The notes: generated by a model from the sequence alone, not told the origin. Counted from the stretch's first letter, positions 1-5,363 are shown. The stretch: 8,316 bases of DNA from CAZQYC01 sp043746555 (GCA_043746555.1 JAYTQU010000346.1:1-8316), one strand, 5' to 3'. Numbers and translations are program-made.

Positions 1-232
1 CTTTCTTTTTACCCTTGCGTAGCTGTGCAATGGACTTCGCCAAGTGCGCCGCATTGGCTGGCGACTTCAATAAATACACGGTTTCCATCATGCTATTGAA
101 AGTATCCAGGGACATGAGCACTGCATCTGGCGCATCGCGCCGCGAAATGACAGCGAAATCGGCGTCAGCCACTACTTTGTCAATGATCTTTTTGAGACCG
201 TTGCGCGCCTCGGAAAAATTGACGACTTGCAT
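1..232 (-). CDS. yefM: YefM/Phd-family antitoxin, 3' end cut by window edge
   Basis: The first 77 residues are visible, read leftwards from an ATG at 232; the last few codons and the stop lie beyond base 1. The N-terminus MQVVNFSEARNGLKKIID, then ISRRDAPDAVLMSLDTFNSM and a basic tail LRKGKKK, match the YefM branch of the Phd/YefM fold. In that family the N-terminal domain dimerises and binds the operator, and the C-terminal tail neutralises an mRNA-cleaving YoeB/RelE-type toxin. YefM proteins are about 83 to 92 residues, so little is missing. An AGGTGG ribosome-binding site sits 4 bases before the ATG. Directly upstream is a two-box TGTACA operator of the yefM type, which strengthens the assignment to YefM rather than another Phd-like protein. 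The partner toxin gene (yoeB-like) would be expected immediately beyond the left edge, but that cannot be seen here. Confidence 0.85.
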   Translation of the reverse strand, partial: MQVVNFSEARNGLKKIIDKVVADADFAVISRRDAPDAVLMSLDTFNSMMETVYLLKSPANAAHLAKSIAQLRKGKKK

Positions 233-245
233 TGAACCACCTACA

Positions 246-265
246 TGTACAACTTATTGTACAAT
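246..265 (-). promoter_or_regulatory. YefM-type operator: two TGTACA boxes
   Basis: Two copies of the palindrome TGTACA lie at 246-251 and 258-263, with centres exactly 12 bp apart. The upstream copy extends to a 10-bp palindrome ATTGTACAAT (256-265); the copy nearer the gene has only the 6-bp core. This long-plus-short arrangement with a 12-bp centre spacing is that described for the E. coli yefM-yoeB operator. It lies between the -10 box and the yefM start, as expected for autorepression by the antitoxin or the toxin-antitoxin complex. That this protein binds these sites is inferred. Confidence 0.75.
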
Positions 266-292
266 TATAGGCGGCCATCCTCAAAACGGCAA
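264..292 (-). promoter_or_regulatory. Predicted sigma70 promoter of the yefM module
   Basis: On the minus strand a TTGCCG -35 box (287-292) is followed by a 17-bp spacer and a perfect TATAAT -10 box (264-269). Transcription would start near 256-258, inside the long TGTACA palindrome, about 25 bases before the yefM ATG. The -10 box abuts the operator, so bound repressor would block initiation. Confidence 0.65.
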
Positions 293-328
293 CCCGGAAT
301 TCGTGAACCAAGACCCGATCCGGGCGCT

Positions 329-370
329 TGACTGGGGACTGGGGACTGGAGATTGGGGACTGGGGACTGG
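329..370. repeat. Tandem GGACTGG heptamers
   Basis: Six 7-bp units run head to tail: tGACTGG, GGACTGG, GGACTGG, aGAtTGG, GGACTGG, GGACTGG (lower case marks deviations). The array lies in the non-coding gap between the yefM promoter and the vapC 3' end. Similar GGGGACT/GGGGATT strings are, from memory, common between genes in Xanthomonadales and relatives. No function is evident. Confidence 0.8.
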
Positions 371-383
371 TTCGGATTCTGAC

Positions 384-411
384 CATTCTCTAATCTCCAT
401 TCTCTAATCTC
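384..411. repeat. Tandem 14-bp repeat, two exact copies
   Basis: The unit CATTCTCTAATCTC occurs at 384-397 and again, without a gap, at 398-411. It lies 13 bases from the GGACTGG array and shares its low-complexity character: the minus strand carries GAGATTAGAGAATG, resembling the degenerate GAGATTGG unit of that array. The two are probably parts of one composite intergenic repeat. Confidence 0.75.
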
Positions 412-551
412 GTTCCCGCGGTTACGCCGTTCGGCGCACTTCCGCCATGGCTGCTTTCAACACCCGACCCGCAACGCCGCGGCACTTAAGCGCCTTCGCC
501 AACTGCCGGGCTGACAACCGTTAAAAGCCTGCCCCGGTTCAGACACAAGAC
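412..551. other. Non-coding stretch downstream of vapC
   Basis: I find no convincing gene here. Together with the repeats and the yefM promoter it fills the 319-base gap between the yefM start and the vapC stop. The minus strand can form small GC-rich stem-loops, for example GGCG-GAAGTG-CGCC near 433-446, and AACCG pairing with CGGTT across 518-541. None carries a convincing U-tract, so I do not call a terminator. Confidence 0.5.
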
Positions 552-980
552 TCACTCCCACGGATTTAAGATCTTGATGTCGATCAGACCGAAATCCGCA
601 ACATCGCGTGTGACCAATGTCATGCCATTCACTTCGGCCGTTGCTCCTATCAATGAATCCCTATCTCCAATCGGTCGTCCGGCTATTTTTCGACGCGCGC
701 GCAATCGGCCGCAAGCTTCCGCAACGTCAGCGTCAATTGGCACAAACCGACCTTCGAAGCGCGCCGGAAGCTCGGCTTTCAGCCAGCGATCTAATTTCGA
801 ACTACGGTTACCGGAAGCCAATACCCCCACTCCATACCGCAGCTCGGCTAGTGAAATAACGCTCACAAAAGTTGCGTCCTCATCGACCTGCGAAAGCCAC
901 GCGGTTACCCGTTCGCTGGGGCGTGGTTTGGCCCACTCTGAAATTACATTGGTATCGAGCAAGTAACGAAGCGGTTGCAT
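552..980 (-). CDS. vapC: VapC-type PIN-domain toxin ribonuclease
   Basis: This 142-residue protein is a complete PIN domain. VapC toxins are Mg2+-dependent endoribonucleases that cleave tRNA or rRNA and stop growth when their antitoxin is lost. The acidic active-site residues are all present: D9 in YLLDTNVISE, E46 in SLAELRYG, D108 in GDRDSLIGATA, and D126 in LVTRDVADF, near the end as usual. The length is normal (about 130 to 145). The ATG lies 8 bases after the stop of the upstream antitoxin, with CGGA close to the start, so the two genes are almost certainly co-transcribed antitoxin first. The RNA target cannot be told from the sequence. The identification as a PIN toxin is firm; calling it VapC rests on its pairing with an antitoxin. 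Confidence 0.93.
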   Translation of the reverse strand: MQPLRYLLDTNVISEWAKPRPSERVTAWLSQVDEDATFVSVISLAELRYGVGVLASGNRSSKLDRWLKAELPARFEGRFVPIDADVAEACGRLRARRKIAGRPIGDRDSLIGATAEVNGMTLVTRDVADFGLIDIKILNPWE

Positions 981-988
981 TCCGCGTA

Positions 989-1264
989 TTAGAGCGGCAT
1001 CGGCGGTGTTGCTTGCTTCGATTTACGCACTTTGAGACCGGACCCACGCAACGGCGATTGCGCAAAAAAATCAGCCAAAGTGCCCGAGCGCATTTTCTTA
1101 TGCTCCCATTCTGCAGGCGATACGACCACTGCAGCGGGTCGCCCATGGCGGGTAATGGTTTGCGGACCAGTGCGCGCCTTTTCCAGTAGTTCGCTAAATT
1201 TGGCTTTGGCATCGGCAACGGTCCAATCATTTTTCAATTCCGATTTTCGTGCTCGACCTAACAT
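989..1264 (-). CDS. vapB: Phd/YefM-family antitoxin of the vapBC module
   Basis: This 91-residue protein has the Phd/YefM N-terminal DNA-binding domain at about residues 13-55: WTVADAKAKFSELLEKA, then GPQTITRHGRPAAVVVSPAEWE. Its C-terminal part, TLADFFAQSPLRGSGLKV, is typical of Phd-like antitoxins paired with PIN toxins; in such pairs this segment wraps the toxin and blocks its active site. It would also repress its own promoter. The ATG at 1264 is the only in-frame ATG before the domain, but its ribosome-binding site is weak. A TTG at 1237 (giving KNDWTVADAK) would make a more typical short N-terminus and has GGAA nearby, so the first nine residues are uncertain. By family it is Phd-like rather than the AbrB- or RHH-type VapB. 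The symbol reflects its partner. Confidence 0.9.
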   Translation of the reverse strand: MLGRARKSELKNDWTVADAKAKFSELLEKARTGPQTITRHGRPAAVVVSPAEWEHKKMRSGTLADFFAQSPLRGSGLKVRKSKQATPPMPL

Positions 1265-1306
1265 ATGCTCGCACCCAATAACATCTCCAATTTGGTCAGA
1301 TAGGTC

Positions 1307-1335
1307 ATACTAGTCACAGCCTAATACTAGCGCAA
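1307..1335 (-). promoter_or_regulatory. Predicted promoter and possible operator of vapBC
   Basis: On the minus strand TTGCGC (1330-1335), a 17-bp spacer and TAGTAT (1307-1312) form a plausible sigma70 promoter about 40 bases before the vapB ATG. The heptamer CTAGTAT occurs twice in the same orientation (plus-strand ATACTAG at 1307-1313 and 1324-1330), 17 bp apart. The first copy overlaps the -10 box and the second abuts the -35 box. Such paired boxes could be the antitoxin's operator, but that is inference. Confidence 0.45.
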
Positions 1336-1559
1336 GCTCTAAGATTGGCGATCTCATTCGCCATGGACATCGCCTCGTTACAAAGAGCCGTGACTCGTGC
1401 CTCGTAAGAATCGAGAGTGGGATTCGAAAGAGCAATTGCGCAGCCAGTCCTTCGAACACGCTACCGCCCTGCATGGGGAGTTTGCCTCTCGCATAGATAG
1501 CGGATCTGCGTTTTCACTCCAGCGCCAAAGGATGACGCCATAAATCGAACGAATCGTCG
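1336..1559. other. Intergenic region between rfaH and vapB, carrying ops
   Basis: There is no recognisable gene in this stretch. A minus-strand frame stays open from 1460 to 1314 (48 codons, including LDSYEARVTALCNEAMSM) but has no ATG or GTG near its beginning. It could be chance or the tail of a lost gene. The main feature is the ops sequence at 1457-1468. A weak TATCTA box at about 1494-1499 lacks a good -35 partner. No rho-independent terminator is seen after rfaH. Confidence 0.5.
1457..1468 (-). promoter_or_regulatory. ops / JUMPstart-type RfaH recruitment element
   Basis: The minus strand reads CAGGGCGGTAGCGTG across 1457-1471. This contains GGCGGTAGCGTG, the ops core found in JUMPstart leaders of enterobacterial capsule, O-antigen and LPS operons. 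In E. coli, RNA polymerase pauses at ops, the non-template strand folds into a small GC-GGTA-GC hairpin, and RfaH binds and stays on the enzyme to suppress termination. That hairpin core is intact. The site is 92 bases past the stop of a RfaH-like gene and faces the same way. The second GGTAGC copy of the longer JUMPstart is not seen upstream. What it serves downstream is unclear, because the next genes are toxin-antitoxin modules. Confidence 0.7.
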
Positions 1560-2099
1560 CTAGGCTGCGCTACGCACTACACAGCCGGCATCGACTTGTA
1601 TGCGCGTCTCGCGTCCAAGCAGATTTAACAAAATTGTCACGCGCTCATTGCCATCATCGCTTTCAAAAATCCCTTCAAGTCCTGAAAGCGCACCAGCCGC
1701 TATTCGGACTACGTCGCCACGCTTAAACCAATCGGCAGCGCGCAATTTGTGTAGACCCGATTGCTGATCGGCATTGCTTTGCAAAGTTGTGACGACGTGC
1801 TCTGGGACGACCATGTAATCAACCCCGAAGCGCACGACACACGCGACACCGAAAGTCGAACGCACTGGCGCAAGCGACTGCAGCACGGAGTCGAGACGCA
1901 CAAAAAGGTATCGAGGAAAAAGAGCCGTGACGCGATCGCACCACTTACCTCGCCGTAGCACTTTTTGCTGGAGTCGGGGGAAGTAGACTCCATATCCTTG
2001 TCTTTCCAAATGCGTGACGGCACATTCTTCACTTGCCGGCTTGGCCAACACCAGATGCCAACGCAGTAATGGTGCGTCGATGTCTTGTATCGAATCCAT
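1560..2099 (-). CDS. rfaH: RfaH-like transcription antitermination factor
   Basis: This is a 179-residue NusG-family protein; E. coli RfaH has 162. It has an NGN domain (about residues 13-105: RWHLVLAKPASEE, HLERQGYGVYFPRL, FPRYLFVRLD, GVACVVRFG) and a KOW domain (about 125-170: FKRGDVVRIAAGALSGLEGIF, then ILLNLLGRETRIQV). FPRYLFV, VVRFG and LLNL align with RfaH rather than general NusG. RfaH binds RNA polymerase paused at ops and raises expression of long cell-surface operons. Aligned by eye, K20, H30 and R33 match E. coli K10, H20 and R23, reported ops-contacting positions. R153 matches R138 of the interdomain salt bridge, but its partner E48 is T58 here. The ATG lacks a clear Shine-Dalgarno, and the first 12 residues extend beyond RfaH. 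An in-frame stop precedes the ATG, so no longer start is possible. Confidence 0.88.
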   Translation of the reverse strand: MDSIQDIDAPLLRWHLVLAKPASEECAVTHLERQGYGVYFPRLQQKVLRRGKWCDRVTALFPRYLFVRLDSVLQSLAPVRSTFGVACVVRFGVDYMVVPEHVVTTLQSNADQQSGLHKLRAADWFKRGDVVRIAAGALSGLEGIFESDDGNERVTILLNLLGRETRIQVDAGCVVRSAA

Positions 2100-2106
2100 C
2101 GTAATT

Positions 2107-2139
2107 TTACACGCCTGCGTCCCAAACCAAGGTCGTCAT
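2107..2139 (-). CDS. Possible 10-codon leader peptide before rfaH
   Basis: An ATG at 2139 opens a frame encoding MTTLVWDAGV and stops at TAA (2107-2109), 7 bases before the rfaH ATG. It has a good ribosome-binding site, GAGG at 2149-2152, 9 bases upstream, whereas the rfaH ATG has none. Translation of this short frame could deliver ribosomes to rfaH by coupling. It may equally be a chance frame. There is no run of identical codons suggesting classical attenuation. Confidence 0.3.
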   Translation of the reverse strand: MTTLVWDAGV

Positions 2140-2194
2140 ATTATTCCGCCTCACTGGGCACCGCGCTCGTCAATCGCGCCTTGAATAAAATACT

Positions 2195-2209
2195 GTTCAA
2201 CTATTGAAC
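2195..2209. promoter_or_regulatory. Perfect palindrome at the predicted rfaH transcription start
   Basis: The plus strand reads GTTCAA-CTA-TTGAAC, a perfect inverted repeat with 6-bp arms and a 3-bp centre. A further TTGAA half-site lies at 2181-2185. It starts about 6 bp downstream of the predicted rfaH -10 box, so it could be a repressor operator at +1 or a small hairpin at the 5' end of the mRNA. I do not recognise the binding protein. Confidence 0.5.
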
Positions 2210-2215
2210 GGCTGT

Positions 2216-2244
2216 AGTTTAGGAACGTCACTGCACGCTGTCAA
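2216..2244 (-). promoter_or_regulatory. Predicted sigma70 promoter of rfaH
   Basis: On the minus strand a perfect TTGACA -35 box (2239-2244) is separated by 17 bp from TAAACT (2216-2221), which matches four of six -10 positions. It lies between the OPX gene stop (2301) and rfaH (2099), giving a leader of about 110 bases. This suggests rfaH can be transcribed independently of the OPX gene. Confidence 0.6.
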
Positions 2245-2300
2245 CGCACATTCGCTAAGCGATTGCCTGAACGTCGGTATTGGCGCCAAATCGACTCAAC

Positions 2301-5189
2301 TTAGAACGAATGTACCGCCGCCGCTGCAATCGCCAAGTTGTAGATGATAGTAGTCACAGCCGTCCACAGTGGTAGCGGCCGCATACGCTCTGCGTCCAGC
2401 GGAACCACAATGGTATCGCCGGCATCTATATTCGAGGATGAGCGACTAAACCATGCATTGCCGCTCTTGGCCAGCACGCTGCCGTCGGCTTTGACTACGT
2501 AAATGCGCTTCTTGTCGGCGCGTTGGGTCAGTCCGCCGCTCATATTGATGTATTCGTCTCGGCCAATATCGGGGCTATAGAAATGCGATGTCGCGCTTTG
2601 CACTTCGCCGAGGACGGTTACTTCCTGCGACGCGCGCGGAATAATTAAGAGGTCGCCGTCTTTCAAAATGATGTCGGTTCGTGATCCGGGCGCGCTGCGG
2701 ATGGAGCTTTGAATGTCCACGACGAGGCGCCCCACTGGTTCCGTCGACTTCAACGCAGTGAGCATCGATTGTCCGACGGCAAGTGCTTGGCCAACGTCCT
2801 TTCCGCTTTCCTGTGTCGACTGAAGCGAGAGCTGTGCGATATCCGATTGCATTCGAGTCGCCAGCAATTCGATCTGTTTTTTCTCGCGCTCTTTGAGCTC
2901 CGTTCGAGTGAATACAGCTCCTTTGGCGAATGCCGATTCGGTCAATCCGCCCGCGCGTTCGATGACGGAGCGCAGCGTCTCGCCGCGATGGATCGGATAT
3001 TTCCCTGGGAAACGGACTTCGCCGCGAACCTCAACCGTCTCCAATTGCTTCCACAACGGCACTTCTTTGATGACGAGATAGTCGAAGGGTTGTAGCAGAA
3101 TGTCGTTACTCAGATCGCCGGCGCGAATCTTTTTAAGGTCGATATTGATCAGTTCGGTTTGGCGCGATTCGCCGTTCTCGACCGAATATCGAGTGAGTTC
3201 CGCTCCGCCTTCGTAGGCTGCTTCGTCCATGCTCCCGCCTGCACGAATCAAATCGCTGACACGCATACCGGCTTCGAGCGGATACTGCCCCGGCACTTTG
3301 ACGCGGCCGCCAACTCGCACTTCATTAGTGGGCGCATCCAATGTCGATTGCATTCGAAGCTCGCGCATCAGCGGTTCGATTACGGCATCGCGGCCCGATT
3401 CCAAATCGAACACGTACACGCGATCGCGCGGCGCCAATTCGACGTCCGCAACAGAAGCGCGTGCGGCGAGGGCCTTGGTCAAATCGGCAGACAATATCGC
3501 TAGCCGGCGATCGGGTTGAAGCTCGCGTCGAATCAAAATGTAATGCTGGTCGGCATTCGGTTTCAATTCGTCGACGCTATGAATCAAATCGCTGAGCCGC
3601 ATTTTGGGTCGATACGCAAAGTCACCGGGGCGAAATACAAACCCAGCCAATGTTACCGACTGTTCCAGCGATGGGCGAATGCTAGGGATGCGCAACACAT
3701 CGGCATTTTGTAACGGCGTGACGGTCGACGTTAAATCCACATCGACCGTCACGCGATGTCGCTGATCGTCGATTCGCTCAATCGTCGCAAGAGAAGTATC
3801 GGCCTGCCCGGTAAGACCGCCGGCAAGCGCAATGACATCTTTAACGCTGGTCTCGCCGCGAAGTTCATAGATCGCGGGGCGACGCACTTCACCACTCACG
3901 CCCGCTGTCGCACCCACCGGCGGAATAAAGATTACGTCGCCAGGTAACAATCGTGCGTCGGCTCGCGTATCGCCCTTAAGCAACAGATCGTACAAATCCA
4001 GGTGTGTGACCGTCTCGCCATTGCGTTTGAGCTGAATATCTCTGAGCGAGCCGATACGTTTAACGCCACCGCTCACGAACAGCGCATTGGTCATCGTCGA
4101 AAGACCGCTCACGGTGTACGAACCGGGTTGCTCGGCGTCACCCAACACAAAAATCCGAATCGAGCGTAACTCGCCCAAATTGATGCTGGCTTGCGTGCCG
4201 ATCATCTGCTCGCGCACGCGACGCTCGATGGCGGCACGCATCGCCGTAAACTGCATCCCGCCGACTATCACGGGACCCAACTCCGGAAAATTGATCTTGC
4301 CTTCGCGATCAACCACCAACGCGTAGTTGCCCTTGGTGTTGCCGATCAATTGCACGTGCACCGTATCACCCGGACCTACCACGTAGTCGGCGGGAACCGG
4401 AACATCGGTGGCTGGCGCAAAGGTGCTCGGGCTACCGGCGAAAAGATCGTAGCCAAATGGCTTAAGAGCCGCCACGCCCATGGACGCAACCGGCAAACGC
4501 AATACCGCGATGCGAAAGTCACGCAATTGTTCGCTTACTCCCAACCGCTCTTGCGCTTCTTCGACTGACAATCCTGCCAACGGTATAGGCCCAGTCTCTG
4601 GAAGATTGAGAACCCCGAACGAATCCAGTCTGAGCGGATTGTGCAGCTGGATGCGATCACGAAGGTCATTAAGCTGCATCAACCTTTCAGGTGTTCGCAG
4701 AATCGGCGCGTGATCGGCTTGTGGGGCGACCAAGGCGCCAGGTTTGTTCGGCGTCGTTTGATTTGGATTTTGTGGGTTCTGTGCTCCTTGTCCTTGTTGA
4801 AGAGCCTGCTGTCCTGATTGCCGCTGTTGTAAAGCGCGCAAGTCGTCCTGTCCCTCGAACTTGCGAATCTCCAAATACAAAAGCAACGTATCGCCGGCCT
4901 TCAATCGCCGATCGCGCTCAGATGTTACGGAGTCGTCGTCTACGTTCCGCGGTTTGACGGTTTGTGGGAAGTTAAGTGGCCGATCGGCAATCGGACCGCC
5001 TAGCGCTCCGCCGCCGCGACCCAATGAATCAAGTATGGTCTTCTGCTGATCTGCAGGAAGATTCTTGTAGAGATCGAGCTGTTGCTGAGTTGGTGTCTGC
5101 GCAGTTGCTACGACGCCATCAAAGACCGCAATAAGTGACAACGCGGAAAGCAGAACTATTCGCATTTTGCAAGACGCCAGTGAAATCAT
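2301..5189 (-). CDS. Large multi-SLBB polysaccharide export (OPX) protein
   Basis: This 962-residue envelope protein belongs to the Wza/OtnA/WbfF superfamily that moves capsule or exopolysaccharide across periplasm and outer membrane. Order: signal peptide (1-30, cleavage near VATA-Q); a first Poly_export-like unit starting LKAGDTLLLYLEI (97-109) and resuming at PLRLDSFGVLNLPETGPI (185-202), split by a Gln/Asn-rich stretch (119-150); a canonical Poly_export domain (268-345, DYVVGPGDTVHVQL); then about six SLBB domains near 345-423, 428-503, 511-595, 624-707, 718-850 and 856-930, recognised by repeated G-V-x-x-PG-x-Y and AGG motifs. The fifth holds a charged helical insert (765-815). A hydrophobic segment (939-958) ends the protein. 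Wza is about 380 residues, so this is the large form. No lipobox cysteine follows the signal peptide. The ATG at 5189 has AAGAG 10 bases upstream; a second ATG (5165) has no ribosome-binding site. A promoter lies upstream. Confidence 0.92.
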   Translation of the reverse strand: MISLASCKMRIVLLSALSLIAVFDGVVATAQTPTQQQLDLYKNLPADQQKTILDSLGRGGGALGGPIADRPLNFPQTVKPRNVDDDSVTSERDRRLKAGDTLLLYLEIRKFEGQDDLRALQQRQSGQQALQQGQGAQNPQNPNQTTPNKPGALVAPQADHAPILRTPERLMQLNDLRDRIQLHNPLRLDSFGVLNLPETGPIPLAGLSVEEAQERLGVSEQLRDFRIAVLRLPVASMGVAALKPFGYDLFAGSPSTFAPATDVPVPADYVVGPGDTVHVQLIGNTKGNYALVVDREGKINFPELGPVIVGGMQFTAMRAAIERRVREQMIGTQASINLGELRSIRIFVLGDAEQPGSYTVSGLSTMTNALFVSGGVKRIGSLRDIQLKRNGETVTHLDLYDLLLKGDTRADARLLPGDVIFIPPVGATAGVSGEVRRPAIYELRGETSVKDVIALAGGLTGQADTSLATIERIDDQRHRVTVDVDLTSTVTPLQNADVLRIPSIRPSLEQSVTLAGFVFRPGDFAYRPKMRLSDLIHSVDELKPNADQHYILIRRELQPDRRLAILSADLTKALAARASVADVELAPRDRVYVFDLESGRDAVIEPLMRELRMQSTLDAPTNEVRVGGRVKVPGQYPLEAGMRVSDLIRAGGSMDEAAYEGGAELTRYSVENGESRQTELINIDLKKIRAGDLSNDILLQPFDYLVIKEVPLWKQLETVEVRGEVRFPGKYPIHRGETLRSVIERAGGLTESAFAKGAVFTRTELKEREKKQIELLATRMQSDIAQLSLQSTQESGKDVGQALAVGQSMLTALKSTEPVGRLVVDIQSSIRSAPGSRTDIILKDGDLLIIPRASQEVTVLGEVQSATSHFYSPDIGRDEYINMSGGLTQRADKKRIYVVKADGSVLAKSGNAWFSRSSSNIDAGDTIVVPLDAERMRPLPLWTAVTTIIYNLAIAAAAVHSF

Positions 5190-5244
5190 CGTAGTTCGAC
5201 TCTCTTATCCCCGTTACACCTCTGCCTTGAGACTTGCGAGCTTA

Positions 5245-5261
5245 CCGCAAGAGGATTGCGG
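5245..5261. promoter_or_regulatory. Short hairpin in the predicted OPX mRNA leader
   Basis: CCGCAA and TTGCGG form a perfect 6-bp stem with a 5-base loop. It lies between the predicted -10 box (5276-5281) and the OPX start (5189), so it would be in the first 25 bases of the transcript. No U-run follows, so it is not an intrinsic terminator. It could stabilise the 5' end or have no role. Confidence 0.35.
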
Positions 5262-5275
5262 CACAAAGCTGCGGA

Positions 5276-5304
5276 ATTATACGCATCGATTGGCACGTTG
5301 CGAA
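5276..5304 (-). promoter_or_regulatory. Predicted sigma70 promoter of the OPX gene
   Basis: On the minus strand a perfect TATAAT (5276-5281) lies 17 bp after TTCGCA (5299-5304), which matches four of six -35 positions. It sits in the 174-base gap between fcl and the OPX gene and implies a leader of about 80 bases. A 7-bp direct repeat, AGTCCGC twice on the minus strand at 5331-5344, is the only other structure noticed in this gap. I see no terminator after fcl, so read-through from gmd-fcl is also possible. Confidence 0.6.
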
Positions 5305-5363
5305 CACTTTCTCTGCCCGGCACATGAAAGCGGACTGCGGACTATTCCGGCTTCCTAATGCAT

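Noticed and set aside
574..966. A 130-codon plus-strand frame opposite vapC
   Set aside because: The opposite frame encodes a complete PIN domain with all active-site acids; this one shows no family motif.
1314..1460. A 48-codon minus-strand open frame with a helix-like C-terminal half, ending just inside the predicted vapBC promoter
   Set aside because: No ATG or GTG start near its beginning, preceded directly by a stop within ops, no family recognised and too short to exclude chance. Described only as a possible remnant.
2280..2289. Palindrome TTGGCGCCAA just after the OPX stop, considered as a terminator
   Set aside because: A 10-bp self-complementary sequence with no loop and no following U-run is not an intrinsic terminator.
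2709..3503. Several plus-strand open frames of 60 to 130 codons opposite the OPX gene
   Set aside because: They lie fully within a well-supported coding gene, show no recognisable domains and are explained by its codon bias.
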